This document shows, piece by piece, positions 6,915 to 15,382 of a DNA stretch of 33,476 nucleotides. A model generated the notes under the pieces. It was not told the DNA's origin. It searched no databases and was given only the letters and a program-made list of their open reading frames with translations. The translations under genes were made by a program, and so were the position numbers. This DNA is from UBA3210 sp963653535 (GTDB taxonomy: Bacteria > Bacillota_I > Bacilli_A > RFN20 > CAG-449), in NCBI GenBank assembly GCA_963653535.1, contig CAVJWU010000012.1:1-33476 (forward strand), given 5' to 3'. The stretch's first letter is position 1. Every line of letters begins with the position of its first letter.

Positions 6915-8651
6915 TTATTTGTTATCTTTTTTTAATGAAATAAATTTTTCGATTTTCTTATTATCAATTGCTGGCATACCAGTAGTTGATTGAGCAATTT
7001 GTTTTGAAGAAACTAATCCAACATTTAGATTCAATAATATTTCAATGTTTGACCAAGATGAGACACTAGTTGCGATAATTTTTCCTTTATAAGTTGAAAT
7101 TCTATTAACCATATCACTAAATAAAGCAAGATATTGACCAGTTAAACTACTATCAAATGTAGTCTCTCTTAATATGAAATAAGGGAAAATTTTCATTAAA
7201 TCGGCACTTAATGTTAATGTCGTTGATGTGATTTCTAGTGCGAAATTTATTCCTGACATTTCTAATTCCTGTAACTTAGTAATAAGATCATCAGATACAT
7301 CATAGTCTTTTAAAACGAAGATTGTTTGGGCTTTTTTCGCTGATTGATTACTTGCAATTATATCTTTTATATAGTTGCAACAATCTGGATTTATGTTGAA
7401 TAAGATATATTGATTTGTTCTTGGCGCATGACCTATAAATAATGAATGTGCGTTACGATAAAATACTGATTCTAGTTCGAACGTATAATTATTTTCAGAT
7501 GCAATCTTTTGTAATTCTTGAAATGATTTGATTTTATCTGATATGACATTAAAATCAATGTCATAACCAAATACTTGTCCTTTTGTATTTAATATTGGGG
7601 TAATGGTTTGAGTAAATAAATTTTCATTGAGAATAGATTTTAATTCATCAATATCTTCTGAATCTGCTTCAATTTGGTAGTTCATATTTTGGTTATAAAT
7701 AATCACATTACTTGATAATTCATTTTGATATGCATAACTAGTAATTTCTTCACCGATTGAAACTAATTTATCGAAATCATATTCTCTGTTAATGTCTTTA
7801 ATAATTCCGATTTTGAAAGAAATATTATTTGAAATTGAACTTAAGAATAAGATTCGTGATATTTCTTTAGCGATTTTATTACCAAAAGAAGAAACTTCTA
7901 CATCTGTACATGAATTGAAATTTACAATAACAATATAATTATTTTCTGTAGAACAAATGAGTCTATTTTTTGATGTAAATTTTAATAATCTAGAAAGTAA
8001 GATTGTAACTAAGATATTACTAACCTTATTTAAACTATTCTCTTTATTGAATAACTGGCATAAGAACATTGTGCAAGAAGAATCTTTTCTTTCATTTAGT
8101 AAGGTAGGCATATCTTTTTCATTTTTAATATTTAATTTTTTACCTAATTCCATACGAGATTTTTTAATGTTAGGGAAGATTCTTGATTCAATATGAATAA
8201 TTTTCTTTTCGTAATTAATACTAGTTACTGTAAGAATGGTATAAACATTTCTTTTAGGAAATTGAATTTTCGTATGAACTTCTAGAAAATTAGAAGCTTT
8301 AGTATCTTCTTTTTGTAAAGCATTAATCCAAACGATAACTCTTAGTTTATCTTGAGGAATAAATGAAGAATAGAACCAATCTAGATTTTCTTTCCTTTTC
8401 TTTGTTAATGTCTTATTATCAACTGAATAGACATATTGATCTTCATAATGAATGGAAAAATATCTAGTATTATAATCTTCATAATTTAAAGCGATTCTTT
8501 TATAGTCTTTTTTATAATATATAATGACAGTTATACTTAGAATGATTAATAAAACAATCGTAGCAATAACTATCCAAAATCTATAATCTTTTAAATAACT
8601 AATAAATTTATCGAAATTTAAGTTTTGAAAAAATTCAATAATTTTATCCAT
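6915..8651 (-). CDS. Membrane protein with degenerate GGDEF and EAL domains
   Basis: 578 aa from the chosen ATG. One transmembrane helix near residues 25-45, then a mixed region, a GGDEF-like fold and a C-terminal EAL-like fold. The GGDEF signature is degenerate (TENNY within STENNYIVIV), though the later FKIGI strand fits. In the EAL part, PILNTKGQVFGYDIDF stands where the family has P-I-V-D...G-Y-E-A-L-L-R, FNINP replaces F-I-N-x-S and the D-D-F-G loop reads EITS. It should neither make nor cut cyclic dinucleotides, but may bind them or act as scaffold. The ATG at 8651 is preferred because GAGGTG lies 5 nt upstream and an upstream in-frame ATG would precede the predicted transcript start. 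Confidence 0.78.
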   Translation of the reverse strand: MDKIIEFFQNLNFDKFISYLKDYRFWIVIATIVLLIILSITVIIYYKKDYKRIALNYEDYNTRYFSIHYEDQYVYSVDNKTLTKKRKENLDWFYSSFIPQDKLRVIVWINALQKEDTKASNFLEVHTKIQFPKRNVYTILTVTSINYEKKIIHIESRIFPNIKKSRMELGKKLNIKNEKDMPTLLNERKDSSCTMFLCQLFNKENSLNKVSNILVTILLSRLLKFTSKNRLICSTENNYIVIVNFNSCTDVEVSSFGNKIAKEISRILFLSSISNNISFKIGIIKDINREYDFDKLVSIGEEITSYAYQNELSSNVIIYNQNMNYQIEADSEDIDELKSILNENLFTQTITPILNTKGQVFGYDIDFNVISDKIKSFQELQKIASENNYTFELESVFYRNAHSLFIGHAPRTNQYILFNINPDCCNYIKDIIASNQSAKKAQTIFVLKDYDVSDDLITKLQELEMSGINFALEITSTTLTLSADLMKIFPYFILRETTFDSSLTGQYLALFSDMVNRISTYKGKIIATSVSSWSNIEILLNLNVGLVSSKQIAQSTTGMPAIDNKKIEKFISLKKDNK

Positions 8652-8670
8652 GAGGCCACCTCTTGTTATA

Positions 8671-8700
8671 ATTATAGTCACTTTGATATCTTATATCAAA
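8671..8700 (-). promoter_or_regulatory. Promoter with perfect dyad over the -35
   Basis: On the minus strand TTGATA (8699-8694), 17-nt spacer, TATAAT (8676-8671). A perfect inverted repeat TTTGATAT-CTT-ATATCAAA (8682-8700) covers the -35 and is a good operator candidate. The tRNA-Ser promoter lies divergently next to it. Confidence 0.7.
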
Positions 8701-8732
8701 TGAAAGAAATTATTTTAATTTTTTATCCCTTT

Positions 8733-8741
8733 TGCTATAAT
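8733..8741 (+). promoter_or_regulatory. tRNA-Ser promoter (extended -10)
   Basis: TGCTATAAT at 8733-8741, 9 nt before the mature tRNA end. The -35 (TTTTAA near 8713) is weak. Confidence 0.65.
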
Positions 8742-8749
8742 TTAAAAAC

Positions 8750-8836
8750 GGAGAAATACTCAAGTGGCCGAAGAGATCAGTTTCGAAAACTGACAGGGAG
8801 TAATCCGCGGGGGTTCAAATCCCCCTTTCTCCGCCA
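8750..8836 (+). tRNA. tRNA-Ser (CGA)
   Basis: 87-nt class II tRNA with a long variable arm. Acceptor stem GGAGAAA / TTTCTCC, anticodon stem TCAGT/ACTGA around loop TTCGAAA (anticodon CGA), T-loop GGTTCAAATCC, encoded CCA. No terminator is clear downstream, where IS66 debris begins. Confidence 0.95.
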
Positions 8837-8961
8837 ATTAAGAAACGAAAGGATTGATACGTATACGTCAAATTATTACAACCATATAAAAGAAAAAAGA
8901 TAATCAAAATACAAAATTTATTTTGTAAATCCACCAATTTTCACCAGAGGGGCTTCAACCT

Positions 8962-9222
8962 CTACTTTAATTTATTTTTTATATTAGTTGAATATGGTAA
9001 TAGATTATCTATAGATTCTTTATTAATATTTTCAAATACATAATTTAAATATTTTTCGACATTAATTCCATTAATTAATGTGGTTTGTATAATTGAAAAT
9101 ATCTTAGTAGTTATTGTTGCTCCTGCATATGATCCAGAAGTTTGAAATACCTTTCTTTGGATCACAAAAGGCTTTACAGCTCTCTCGGCATTTTATTCCG
9201 AATTTAACATAATTTTCAAAAC
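8962..9222 (-). pseudogene. IS66-family transposase C-terminal remnant
   Basis: Minus-strand frame LNSE-stop-NAERAVKPFVIQRK followed by SGSYAGATITTKIFSII and the end NLLPYSTN matches the C-terminal part of IS66 TnpC (motif NN-x-A-E-R-A-x-x-P, then G-R-K, then the helical tail). An in-frame TAA and loss of everything N-terminal show it is dead. Confidence 0.75.
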
Positions 9223-9230
9223 TTATGGCG

Positions 9231-9454
9231 AAAAAATCCGCCGTCGGTAGAAAAAACTGGTTATTCAGTGAAAATCCTAATGGTACGATTAAAACTTGTG
9301 TAATGTATACAATAGTTGAATAAACATAGCCAATGGATTAAAACCATCAGATTATATTCAATGGTATTTAGATAATGTTTCTACTACACCAATTAATGAT
9401 ATAGAACAACTAGCCCCTTGGTCAGATAAAATACCCGACAATATTAAAAGATGA
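9231..9454 (+). pseudogene. Second IS66-family transposase C-terminal remnant
   Basis: Plus-strand frame SAVGRKNWLFSENPNGTI matches the IS66 G-R-K-N-W-L-F motif, stops, then continues in another frame as ANGLKPSDYIQWYLDN and LAPWSDKIPDNIKR, the IS66 C-terminus. Stops and a frameshift mark a pseudogene. It points away from the minus-strand remnant, from which it is separated by only about 10 nt. Confidence 0.75.
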
Positions 9455-9499
9455 TAGATGTTAAGTGATTTAAGGCTTAATATTCTATCATCTTTTTTT
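9446..9499. terminator. Long hairpin terminator after the IS66 remnant
   Basis: Stem GATGATAGA (9450-9458) / TCTATCATC (9484-9492) with inner TTAAG/CTTAA pairing, flanked by AAAA and seven T. It insulates the fructose operon from upstream reading. Confidence 0.75.
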
Positions 9500-9662
9500 A
9501 TCCTTATAAATAATGGTCTAGATTTAACGCTTACTTATAAACGTTGTAATTGAAAATTTCTTCGAAAATTAAACATTATTTAAATGATAATGAATAAAAA
9601 TTACTATAAATCCCGTTAAAACGGAAATTTAAAAAAATAATAAAAAATATTTTAACTGGTTT

Positions 9663-9683
9663 TTAATTATCAAAGATAATTAA
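9663..9683. promoter_or_regulatory. Perfect 9-3-9 dyad upstream of the fructose operon
   Basis: TTAATTATC-AAA-GATAATTAA, about 45 bp upstream of the -35. It could be an operator, for example for FruR. The rest of the 9500-9728 gap is AT-rich with no gene that I can see. Confidence 0.4.
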
Positions 9684-9728
9684 TAGTAAATTCAATTAAT
9701 GATTTATAACGGAAAATAATGTTTTTTG

Positions 9729-9758
9729 TTGATTTTTAAATGTAAGCGCTTTTATAAT
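9729..9758 (+). promoter_or_regulatory. Fructose operon promoter with internal cre site
   Basis: TTGATT (9729-9734), 18-nt spacer, TATAAT (9753-9758). TGTAAGCGCTTTTA (9741-9754) matches the CcpA cre consensus at all but one position and overlaps the -10, the position expected for catabolite repression. Confidence 0.8.
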
Positions 9759-9779
9759 TAAATTAGAGGTGATGACCTA

Positions 9780-10529
9780 GTGCTTAAAAATTTAAGATTA
9801 CAAATTATACTAGATTTACTTAATGAAAATGAATATGTATCTCTACATGAACTCATGGAAAAAACTTCATCTAGTGAATCGACAATTCGAGGCGATTTAG
9901 TTTACCTAGAAAAAGAAGGTAAGATTACTAGACTTCATGGTGGAGCAAAATCTATTCAAGATAAAAAAACTTCATTAAAAGAATTAAACATGAATGAAAA
10001 AGCTTCACTCCATGTCGATGAAAAAAATAAAATCGCTCAATTTGCTGCTTCTTTAATTAAGGATAATACATTAGTTTATATTGATGCTGGAACGACAACT
10101 TCTTGCTTATGTGATTATATCAAATCAAGCGGAAATATTATTGTGACTAATTCGATGACTATCGCTCAAAAGTTGACTAAAAGAAAATATAAAGTTTATG
10201 TTACTGGTGGGGAAATTAAATTATCAACTGATGCGTTTGTTGGCTCGTTCCCAGTAGAGACGATTAAAAGATTTACATTTGATGTTGGCTTCTTTGGGGC
10301 AAATGCTATTTCATTATCACAGGGTTACACTACACCTGATTATGAAGAAGCGATGATTAAAAAAACTGCACTTAACAGAAGTATTAAAGCTTATGTGATT
10401 GCAGATGATAGTAAATTAGGTTTTGAACAAGGTGTCAAATTTGCTTCCTTCAATGAAGCAACATTAATAACAAATAAAATAAAAAATAAAGAATATAAAA
10501 AAGAAAATGTATTGGAGGTGAATAATTAG
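9780..10529 (+). CDS. fruR: DeoR-family transcriptional regulator of the fructose operon
   Basis: 249-aa repressor. The N-terminal DeoR winged helix-turn-helix spans residues 1-57, with STIRGDLVYLEKEGKITRLHGGA matching the family signature. The C-terminal DeoRC sensor domain has YIDAGTTT and VTNS, the sugar-phosphate site, and probably binds fructose 1-phosphate. It starts with GTG, 7 nt after GAGGTGAT; no better ATG exists. First gene of the operon, and its TAG is followed directly by the fruK ATG. The cre site and a 9-3-9 dyad lie upstream. Confidence 0.9.
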   Translation: MLKNLRLQIILDLLNENEYVSLHELMEKTSSSESTIRGDLVYLEKEGKITRLHGGAKSIQDKKTSLKELNMNEKASLHVDEKNKIAQFAASLIKDNTLVYIDAGTTTSCLCDYIKSSGNIIVTNSMTIAQKLTKRKYKVYVTGGEIKLSTDAFVGSFPVETIKRFTFDVGFFGANAISLSQGYTTPDYEEAMIKKTALNRSIKAYVIADDSKLGFEQGVKFASFNEATLITNKIKNKEYKKENVLEVNN

Positions 10530-11429
10530 ATGATATATACAGTTACATTTTCTCCTGCGCTTGACTATATTGTTGATTTAGATCGACTAGAAGTTGGTGC
10601 AATTAATAGAACTAAGAAGGAAACAATGCTTCCTGGTGGCAAAGGAATCAACGTTTCATTAGTTTTATCAAACTTAGGAACAAAATCTGTTGCGATGGGT
10701 TTTGTTGGAGGCTTTATTGGAAAGTATATCGAAGATGAAATGAAAGCACATAATATTGAAAGTGATTTCGTTCATTTAAATGGCAATACTAGAATTAATG
10801 TAAAAGTTAAAGGTATGGTTGAAACGGCTATTAATGGTCAAGGACCTAGAGTAGAAGATCAAGATATTGAAACATTAATTGAAAAACTTACCTATCTTAC
10901 TTCAAGTGATGTCTTAGTAATTTCTGGAGCAATTCCAAATACTTTACCAAGTAATACTTATGAAAGAATACTTGAAAGAATTAAAAATCAGAATGTTCAA
11001 CTAATTGTAGATACAACAAAAGATACCTTACTTAAAACTTTGCCATATCATCCTGTATTAGTTAAACCTAATAAGGAAGAATTAGAAGAACTCTTTAATG
11101 TAAAGATTAGTAATGAAGATGAATTAGTAGAAAATGCGAAGAAATTAATTTCTTTGGGTGCACAAAATGTCATCGTTTCTCTTGGTGGAAGCGGAGCATT
11201 ACTAGTTAGAGGAAATGGAGATTATAAATTGACTGATTGCCCAAAAGGAAAAGTCATTAACACCGTTGGAGCAGGTGATTCATTAGTTGCAGGATTTATA
11301 GATGAATTCTATCGTGGCGGTGATATATACAAAGCATTCAAGAGAGGAATTGCATGCGGAAGTGCTTCAGCTTTTTCAGAAAATCTAGCCACATTAGAAA
11401 AAGTTGAAGAATTAGAAAAATTGATATAA
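10530..11429 (+). CDS. fruK: 1-phosphofructokinase
   Basis: PfkB-family kinase, 299 aa. It phosphorylates fructose 1-phosphate, made by the PTS permease, to fructose 1,6-bisphosphate for glycolysis. Substrate-binding GGKGINVS at residues 36-43 and the C-terminal NTVGAGDS with catalytic Asp250 are intact. Context between fruR and fruA separates it from tagatose-6-phosphate kinase. The ribosome binding site TTGGAGGTGA lies in the end of fruR. It is 15 nt from fruA. Confidence 0.93.
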   Translation: MIYTVTFSPALDYIVDLDRLEVGAINRTKKETMLPGGKGINVSLVLSNLGTKSVAMGFVGGFIGKYIEDEMKAHNIESDFVHLNGNTRINVKVKGMVETAINGQGPRVEDQDIETLIEKLTYLTSSDVLVISGAIPNTLPSNTYERILERIKNQNVQLIVDTTKDTLLKTLPYHPVLVKPNKEELEELFNVKISNEDELVENAKKLISLGAQNVIVSLGGSGALLVRGNGDYKLTDCPKGKVINTVGAGDSLVAGFIDEFYRGGDIYKAFKRGIACGSASAFSENLATLEKVEELEKLI

Positions 11430-11444
11430 ATAAAGGAGGTTAAA

Positions 11445-13448
11445 ATGAAGATTACAGATTTATTATCAAGTGAAACAATTGATATTAGTGCTTCAGCTAG
11501 TGATAAACATGACGTTATTGAAAAAGCTGTCGCATTAATTTCAAAAAGTGGTGTTATCAAAGATGTAGAAACTTACAAAGCTGGTGTTTACCATCGTGAA
11601 GAAGAATCAACAACTGGTATCGGAGAAGGAATTGCAATTCCTCATTGCAAATCTGATGTTGTCACTAAACCTGCATTAGCGGCTATGGTATTAAAAGATG
11701 GTGTCGATTATGACTCATTAGATGGTGAAAAAGTTAATTTATTGTTCTTAATTGCGGCTCCTAATAGTGAAGATAATGTTCACTTAGAAGTTCTAGCGAG
11801 ATTATCTAACTTACTAATGGATGAAAATTTTAAAAATAATTTAGTAAATGCATCATCCAAAGAAGAATTCTTAAAAGTTATTGATGACGCAGAAAAAGAT
11901 AGAATTGAAGAAGAACAAAAGACTGCTCCAAGTGTAGAATATCCAGAAATCTTAGGTGTTACAGGTTGTCCTAATGGTATCGCTCATACTTATATGGCAG
12001 AAGAATCAATTAAGAAAGCTAGTGAAGAACTAGGCTATTCTTGCAAAGTTGAAACTAATGGTTCTGGTGGAGTCAAAAACTTATTAACTGATGAAGAAAT
12101 TGCTCATGCAAAAGGCATTGTAGTTGCAGCTGATGTTAACGTAGAAATGGATAGATTTGATGGAAAACACGTCGTTATCGCGACAGTAAGTCAAGGTATT
12201 CATGAACCTAAAGAATTAATTAAAAAAGCAGTTAATAATGAAGCTCCTGTTTATCACGCAAATAATAAAGAAGCTAAAAAAGATACAAATTCTAACGGAT
12301 CAATTTGGCATCAAATTTATAAACATTTAATGAATGGTGTTTCGCATATGTTACCATTTGTTATCGGCGGTGGTATCTTAATTGCATTAGCGTTTATGAT
12401 TGATACATTCGCTGGTGTTCCAACTGATGGTAATTTCGGTACAGGTACTCCAGTATCTTGGTTCTTAAAAACTACTGGTGGAGTTGCATTTAACTTCATG
12501 CTACCAGTTTTAGCGGCATTTATCGCTTATTCTATTGCAGGTAGACCTGGTTTAGCTATTGGCTTTGTCGGCGGATCTCTAGCGACCGTATCTTCATTTT
12601 CTATCGGCGTACAAGTTTCCGGTAACGACACTGGTTCAACTGCTGGTTTCTTAGGCGCAGTCGCGGCAGGCTTTATTGCCGGTTACATCATTAAATTATT
12701 AGAAAAATGTACAACAAAGATGCCAAAAGCACTTGATGGTATTAAACCAATGCTTATTTATCCAGTCTTTGGTATTGCATTAATCGGATTAGTAATGTTC
12801 TTAATTAATACTCCATTTACTTATATTAACATTGGTATTTCTAATGCTTTAAACTGGTTAGGTCAAAACAATTTAACAATTTTACTCGGTGCATTACTTG
12901 CAGGCATGATGGCTATTGATATGGGTGGTCCAATCAATAAAGCAGCATATGTCTTCGGTACAGCAATGTTAACTGCAGCGGCTACTTCTCCTGATGCTGC
13001 ATATAAATCTTATTGCTATCAAATGATGGCTGCTGTTATGATTGGTGGTATGGTTCCTCCTCTAGGAATTGCATTATCTGCAACATTATTCCCTCAAAAA
13101 TGGACAAAAGACGAAAGAAAAGAAGCAATGGTTAACTATGTTATGGGTGCTGGCTTTATTACTGAAGGAGCAATTCCATATGCAGCAAAAGACCCATTAA
13201 GAGTTATCTCTTCATCAGTTGTCGGTTCGGCAGTTGCTGGTTTGTTAAGCGTTGTATTCGGTTGCACATTAATGGCACCTCATGGTGGTATCTTCGTATT
13301 CGCAGTTGTTGGTAAGTGGTATTTCTATCTCCTTGCTTTAGCAATTGGTACAGTTATCACAGCATTTATGTTAAGCTTATTAAAGAAAGATGTCGAAAAC
13401 CCAGAACTTGGTAAGTTCAAAGGTATTAGAATCGGAAAGAGAAAATAA
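11445..13448 (+). CDS. fruA: PTS fructose transporter subunit IIABC
   Basis: Imports fructose while phosphorylating it to fructose 1-phosphate. The 667 aa are in order IIA (1-150, phospho-His67 in GIAIPHCKSD), IIB (about 165-265, phospho-Cys175 in GVTGCPNGIAHTYMA) and membrane IIC (about 285-655, including GRPGLAIGFVGG and GGPINKAAY). All three domains are complete. Ribosome binding site AAAGGAGG. Phosphate comes from the HPr and Enzyme I encoded immediately downstream. Confidence 0.95.
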   Translation: MKITDLLSSETIDISASASDKHDVIEKAVALISKSGVIKDVETYKAGVYHREEESTTGIGEGIAIPHCKSDVVTKPALAAMVLKDGVDYDSLDGEKVNLLFLIAAPNSEDNVHLEVLARLSNLLMDENFKNNLVNASSKEEFLKVIDDAEKDRIEEEQKTAPSVEYPEILGVTGCPNGIAHTYMAEESIKKASEELGYSCKVETNGSGGVKNLLTDEEIAHAKGIVVAADVNVEMDRFDGKHVVIATVSQGIHEPKELIKKAVNNEAPVYHANNKEAKKDTNSNGSIWHQIYKHLMNGVSHMLPFVIGGGILIALAFMIDTFAGVPTDGNFGTGTPVSWFLKTTGGVAFNFMLPVLAAFIAYSIAGRPGLAIGFVGGSLATVSSFSIGVQVSGNDTGSTAGFLGAVAAGFIAGYIIKLLEKCTTKMPKALDGIKPMLIYPVFGIALIGLVMFLINTPFTYINIGISNALNWLGQNNLTILLGALLAGMMAIDMGGPINKAAYVFGTAMLTAAATSPDAAYKSYCYQMMAAVMIGGMVPPLGIALSATLFPQKWTKDERKEAMVNYVMGAGFITEGAIPYAAKDPLRVISSSVVGSAVAGLLSVVFGCTLMAPHGGIFVFAVVGKWYFYLLALAIGTVITAFMLSLLKKDVENPELGKFKGIRIGKRK

Positions 13449-13450
13449 AT

Positions 13451-13708
13451 ATGAAATCATTCACATACGTAATTAAAGATAAAGAAGGCATTCACGCACG
13501 TCCTGCAGGAATTGTCGTTGCTGAAGCAAAGAAATATGCTTCAAACGTTTCTATTACAAACAAAGGTAAAAAAGCAGATTTAAAAAGAATCTTTGGTGTA
13601 ATGGGATTATGTGTAAAATCTAATGAAGAAGTTCTAATTGAAGTTGAAGGCGCAGATGAAGAAACTGCTGTTAAAGCACTTCAAGAAGTCTTTGAAGCTA
13701 ACTTATAA
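13451..13708 (+). CDS. ptsH: Phosphocarrier protein HPr, Ser46 replaced by Arg
   Basis: 85-aa phosphate shuttle between Enzyme I and EIIA domains. Active-site GIHARPAG has phospho-His15 and Arg17. In Bacillota HPr, Ser46 (in L-K-S-I-M-G) is the target of HPr kinase; here the same place reads LKRIFGV with Arg46. It can therefore carry phosphate for transport, but cannot become HPr-Ser-P and so should not serve as a CcpA co-repressor. Start is 2 nt after fruA with no clear ribosome binding site, suggesting coupling. Whether another HPr exists elsewhere is unknown. The plain HPr fold with nothing fused rules out an FPr protein. Confidence 0.93.
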   Translation: MKSFTYVIKDKEGIHARPAGIVVAEAKKYASNVSITNKGKKADLKRIFGVMGLCVKSNEEVLIEVEGADEETAVKALQEVFEANL

Positions 13709-13710
13709 TT

Positions 13711-15369
13711 ATGAAAGAATATTCATCTAAACGTATCTTTGATGGATACGCCCTTGGAAAATTAGTTGTTTACCAAGATATTAAAACTGAAACCAAAAAT
13801 GAATTCCTTGGTGAAGAAAAAGAACTAGAACGATTTATTGAAGCACGTACAAAAACAATTGCTTCTTTTGAAAAGCTTTATCAAGATACATTAATACGTT
13901 TAGGGGAGGAAGAGGCTCAACTCTTCCTCACTCATAAACTTATGGCAGAAGATTTAGATTTTGAAGATTTAGTTAAAGAAGGCATAAATAATAAATTAAC
14001 GGCTGAATCGGCAGTTAAAGAAGCGAGTAAACAATTATCCAGTATGTTTGAAACTATGGATGATGCTTACATGAAAGAAAGAGCAAGAGATGTTCTTGAA
14101 GTTGGAAATAAAATTATTGATGTCTTAACTAAAAAGGAAGATTTAACTTTATTAAAAGAACCTTCTATCATCATTTGTGATGACTTACCTTCAAGCGAAT
14201 TAATGAAGTTTGATAAGAATCTTCTCATTGGCTTAATTTTAGTTAAAGGAAGCATTAATTCACATGTTTCCATTCTTACTAGAATGCTTGAAATCCCTTC
14301 TATTTGCGCGATTGATGATTTTACTGTCGATGCTTCACTAAATGGTAAATTTGCAATCATTGATGGCCTTAAAGGAAAATTGATTATTGATCCAACTTCA
14401 AAAGATATTACTAAATATTCAAAAATTAAAGAAAATTACCTTAATGATATTAAAGAACTTGCTTTACTAAGAGGTAAAGAAACAACTACATTAGATGGTA
14501 AAAAATTAAAGATCTATTCTAATATTGCTTCTAGTTATGAAGTTGATAATGTCATTAAAAATGATGGTGAAGGTATTGGCTTATTTAGATCAGAATTCAT
14601 CTATTTAGATAGTAAAACATATCCAACTGAAGAAGAACAATTTGTTCATTATAAAAAAGTTGTTGAAGCGATGAATGGAAAAGAAGTTATTATTAGAACT
14701 TTAGATATTGGCGCGGATAAAAAAGTCGATTATTTTGAATTACCTGAAGAAGAAAATCCAGCTTTAGGTTATCGTTCAATTAGAATTTGTAAAGATCGTC
14801 CAGCTATGTTCTTAGATCAATTAACTGCTTTATATCGTGCTTCAGCATATGGTAATCTAGCTATTATGATTCCAATGATTATCTCATTAAGTGAAGTTGA
14901 ATTTGTTAAAGAAATGTGTGTTTTAGCGAAAAACAACCTTACTTCTCGTGGTGAAAAGTTTAATCCTAATATGAAAATTGGTATTATGATTGAAACTCCT
15001 GCCGCGGCAATAATGTCTGATGTTCTTGCTGAACACGTTGATTTCTTCTCAATTGGAACTAATGATTTATCTCAATATACTTTAGCAATCGACCGTGTTA
15101 ATCCATTATTAGATAAAACATTTAACCCTCATCATAAAGCTATTCTTAGACTTATTAAATTGACTGTCGAAAATGGCCATAAGAAGAATATTCCAGTTGG
15201 TATATGTGGTGAACTCGCTCGTGATGAAAAATTATTACCATTCTTTGTTTCTTTAGGTATTGATGAATTATCTGTATCGCCTTCTTATGTATTAAAACTA
15301 AGAAAACAAATATCAACTATCGATACAACTAAGGTTGACATCGACTCATTTGTTAATTCAACTAGATAA
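13711..15369 (+). CDS. ptsI: PTS Enzyme I (PEP-protein phosphotransferase)
   Basis: 552 aa. Moves phosphate from phosphoenolpyruvate to HPr. The swivelling His is His185 in SINSHVSILTRM. PEP-barrel motifs GIGLFRSEF, RTLDIGADK, ENPALGYRSIR, IGIMIETPAAA, FFSIGTNDLSQY and GICGELARD are all present. Slightly shorter than the usual 570-575 aa. The ATG is 2 nt after ptsH. A complete PTS phosphorelay in the fructose operon suggests that this locus may supply the general PTS proteins of the cell. No terminator is visible before acpS. Confidence 0.94.
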   Translation: MKEYSSKRIFDGYALGKLVVYQDIKTETKNEFLGEEKELERFIEARTKTIASFEKLYQDTLIRLGEEEAQLFLTHKLMAEDLDFEDLVKEGINNKLTAESAVKEASKQLSSMFETMDDAYMKERARDVLEVGNKIIDVLTKKEDLTLLKEPSIIICDDLPSSELMKFDKNLLIGLILVKGSINSHVSILTRMLEIPSICAIDDFTVDASLNGKFAIIDGLKGKLIIDPTSKDITKYSKIKENYLNDIKELALLRGKETTTLDGKKLKIYSNIASSYEVDNVIKNDGEGIGLFRSEFIYLDSKTYPTEEEQFVHYKKVVEAMNGKEVIIRTLDIGADKKVDYFELPEEENPALGYRSIRICKDRPAMFLDQLTALYRASAYGNLAIMIPMIISLSEVEFVKEMCVLAKNNLTSRGEKFNPNMKIGIMIETPAAAIMSDVLAEHVDFFSIGTNDLSQYTLAIDRVNPLLDKTFNPHHKAILRLIKLTVENGHKKNIPVGICGELARDEKLLPFFVSLGIDELSVSPSYVLKLRKQISTIDTTKVDIDSFVNSTR

Positions 15370-15382
15370 TAAAATCGATAAA

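Noticed and set aside
7957..8196. 79-aa plus-strand open frame
   Set aside because: Antisense to the GGDEF/EAL-like gene, with no ribosome site and no family.
6915..8681. Upstream ATG at 8681 for the GGDEF/EAL-like gene
   Set aside because: It precedes the predicted transcript start and has no ribosome site; ATG 8651 has GAGGTG at good spacing.
8859..8868. ACGTATACGT palindrome after tRNA-Ser
   Set aside because: Perfect 10-bp palindrome but isolated, with no gene or promoter to regulate nearby.
8625..8903. 92-aa plus-strand open frame
   Set aside because: It runs straight through tRNA-Ser and two promoters; a chance frame.
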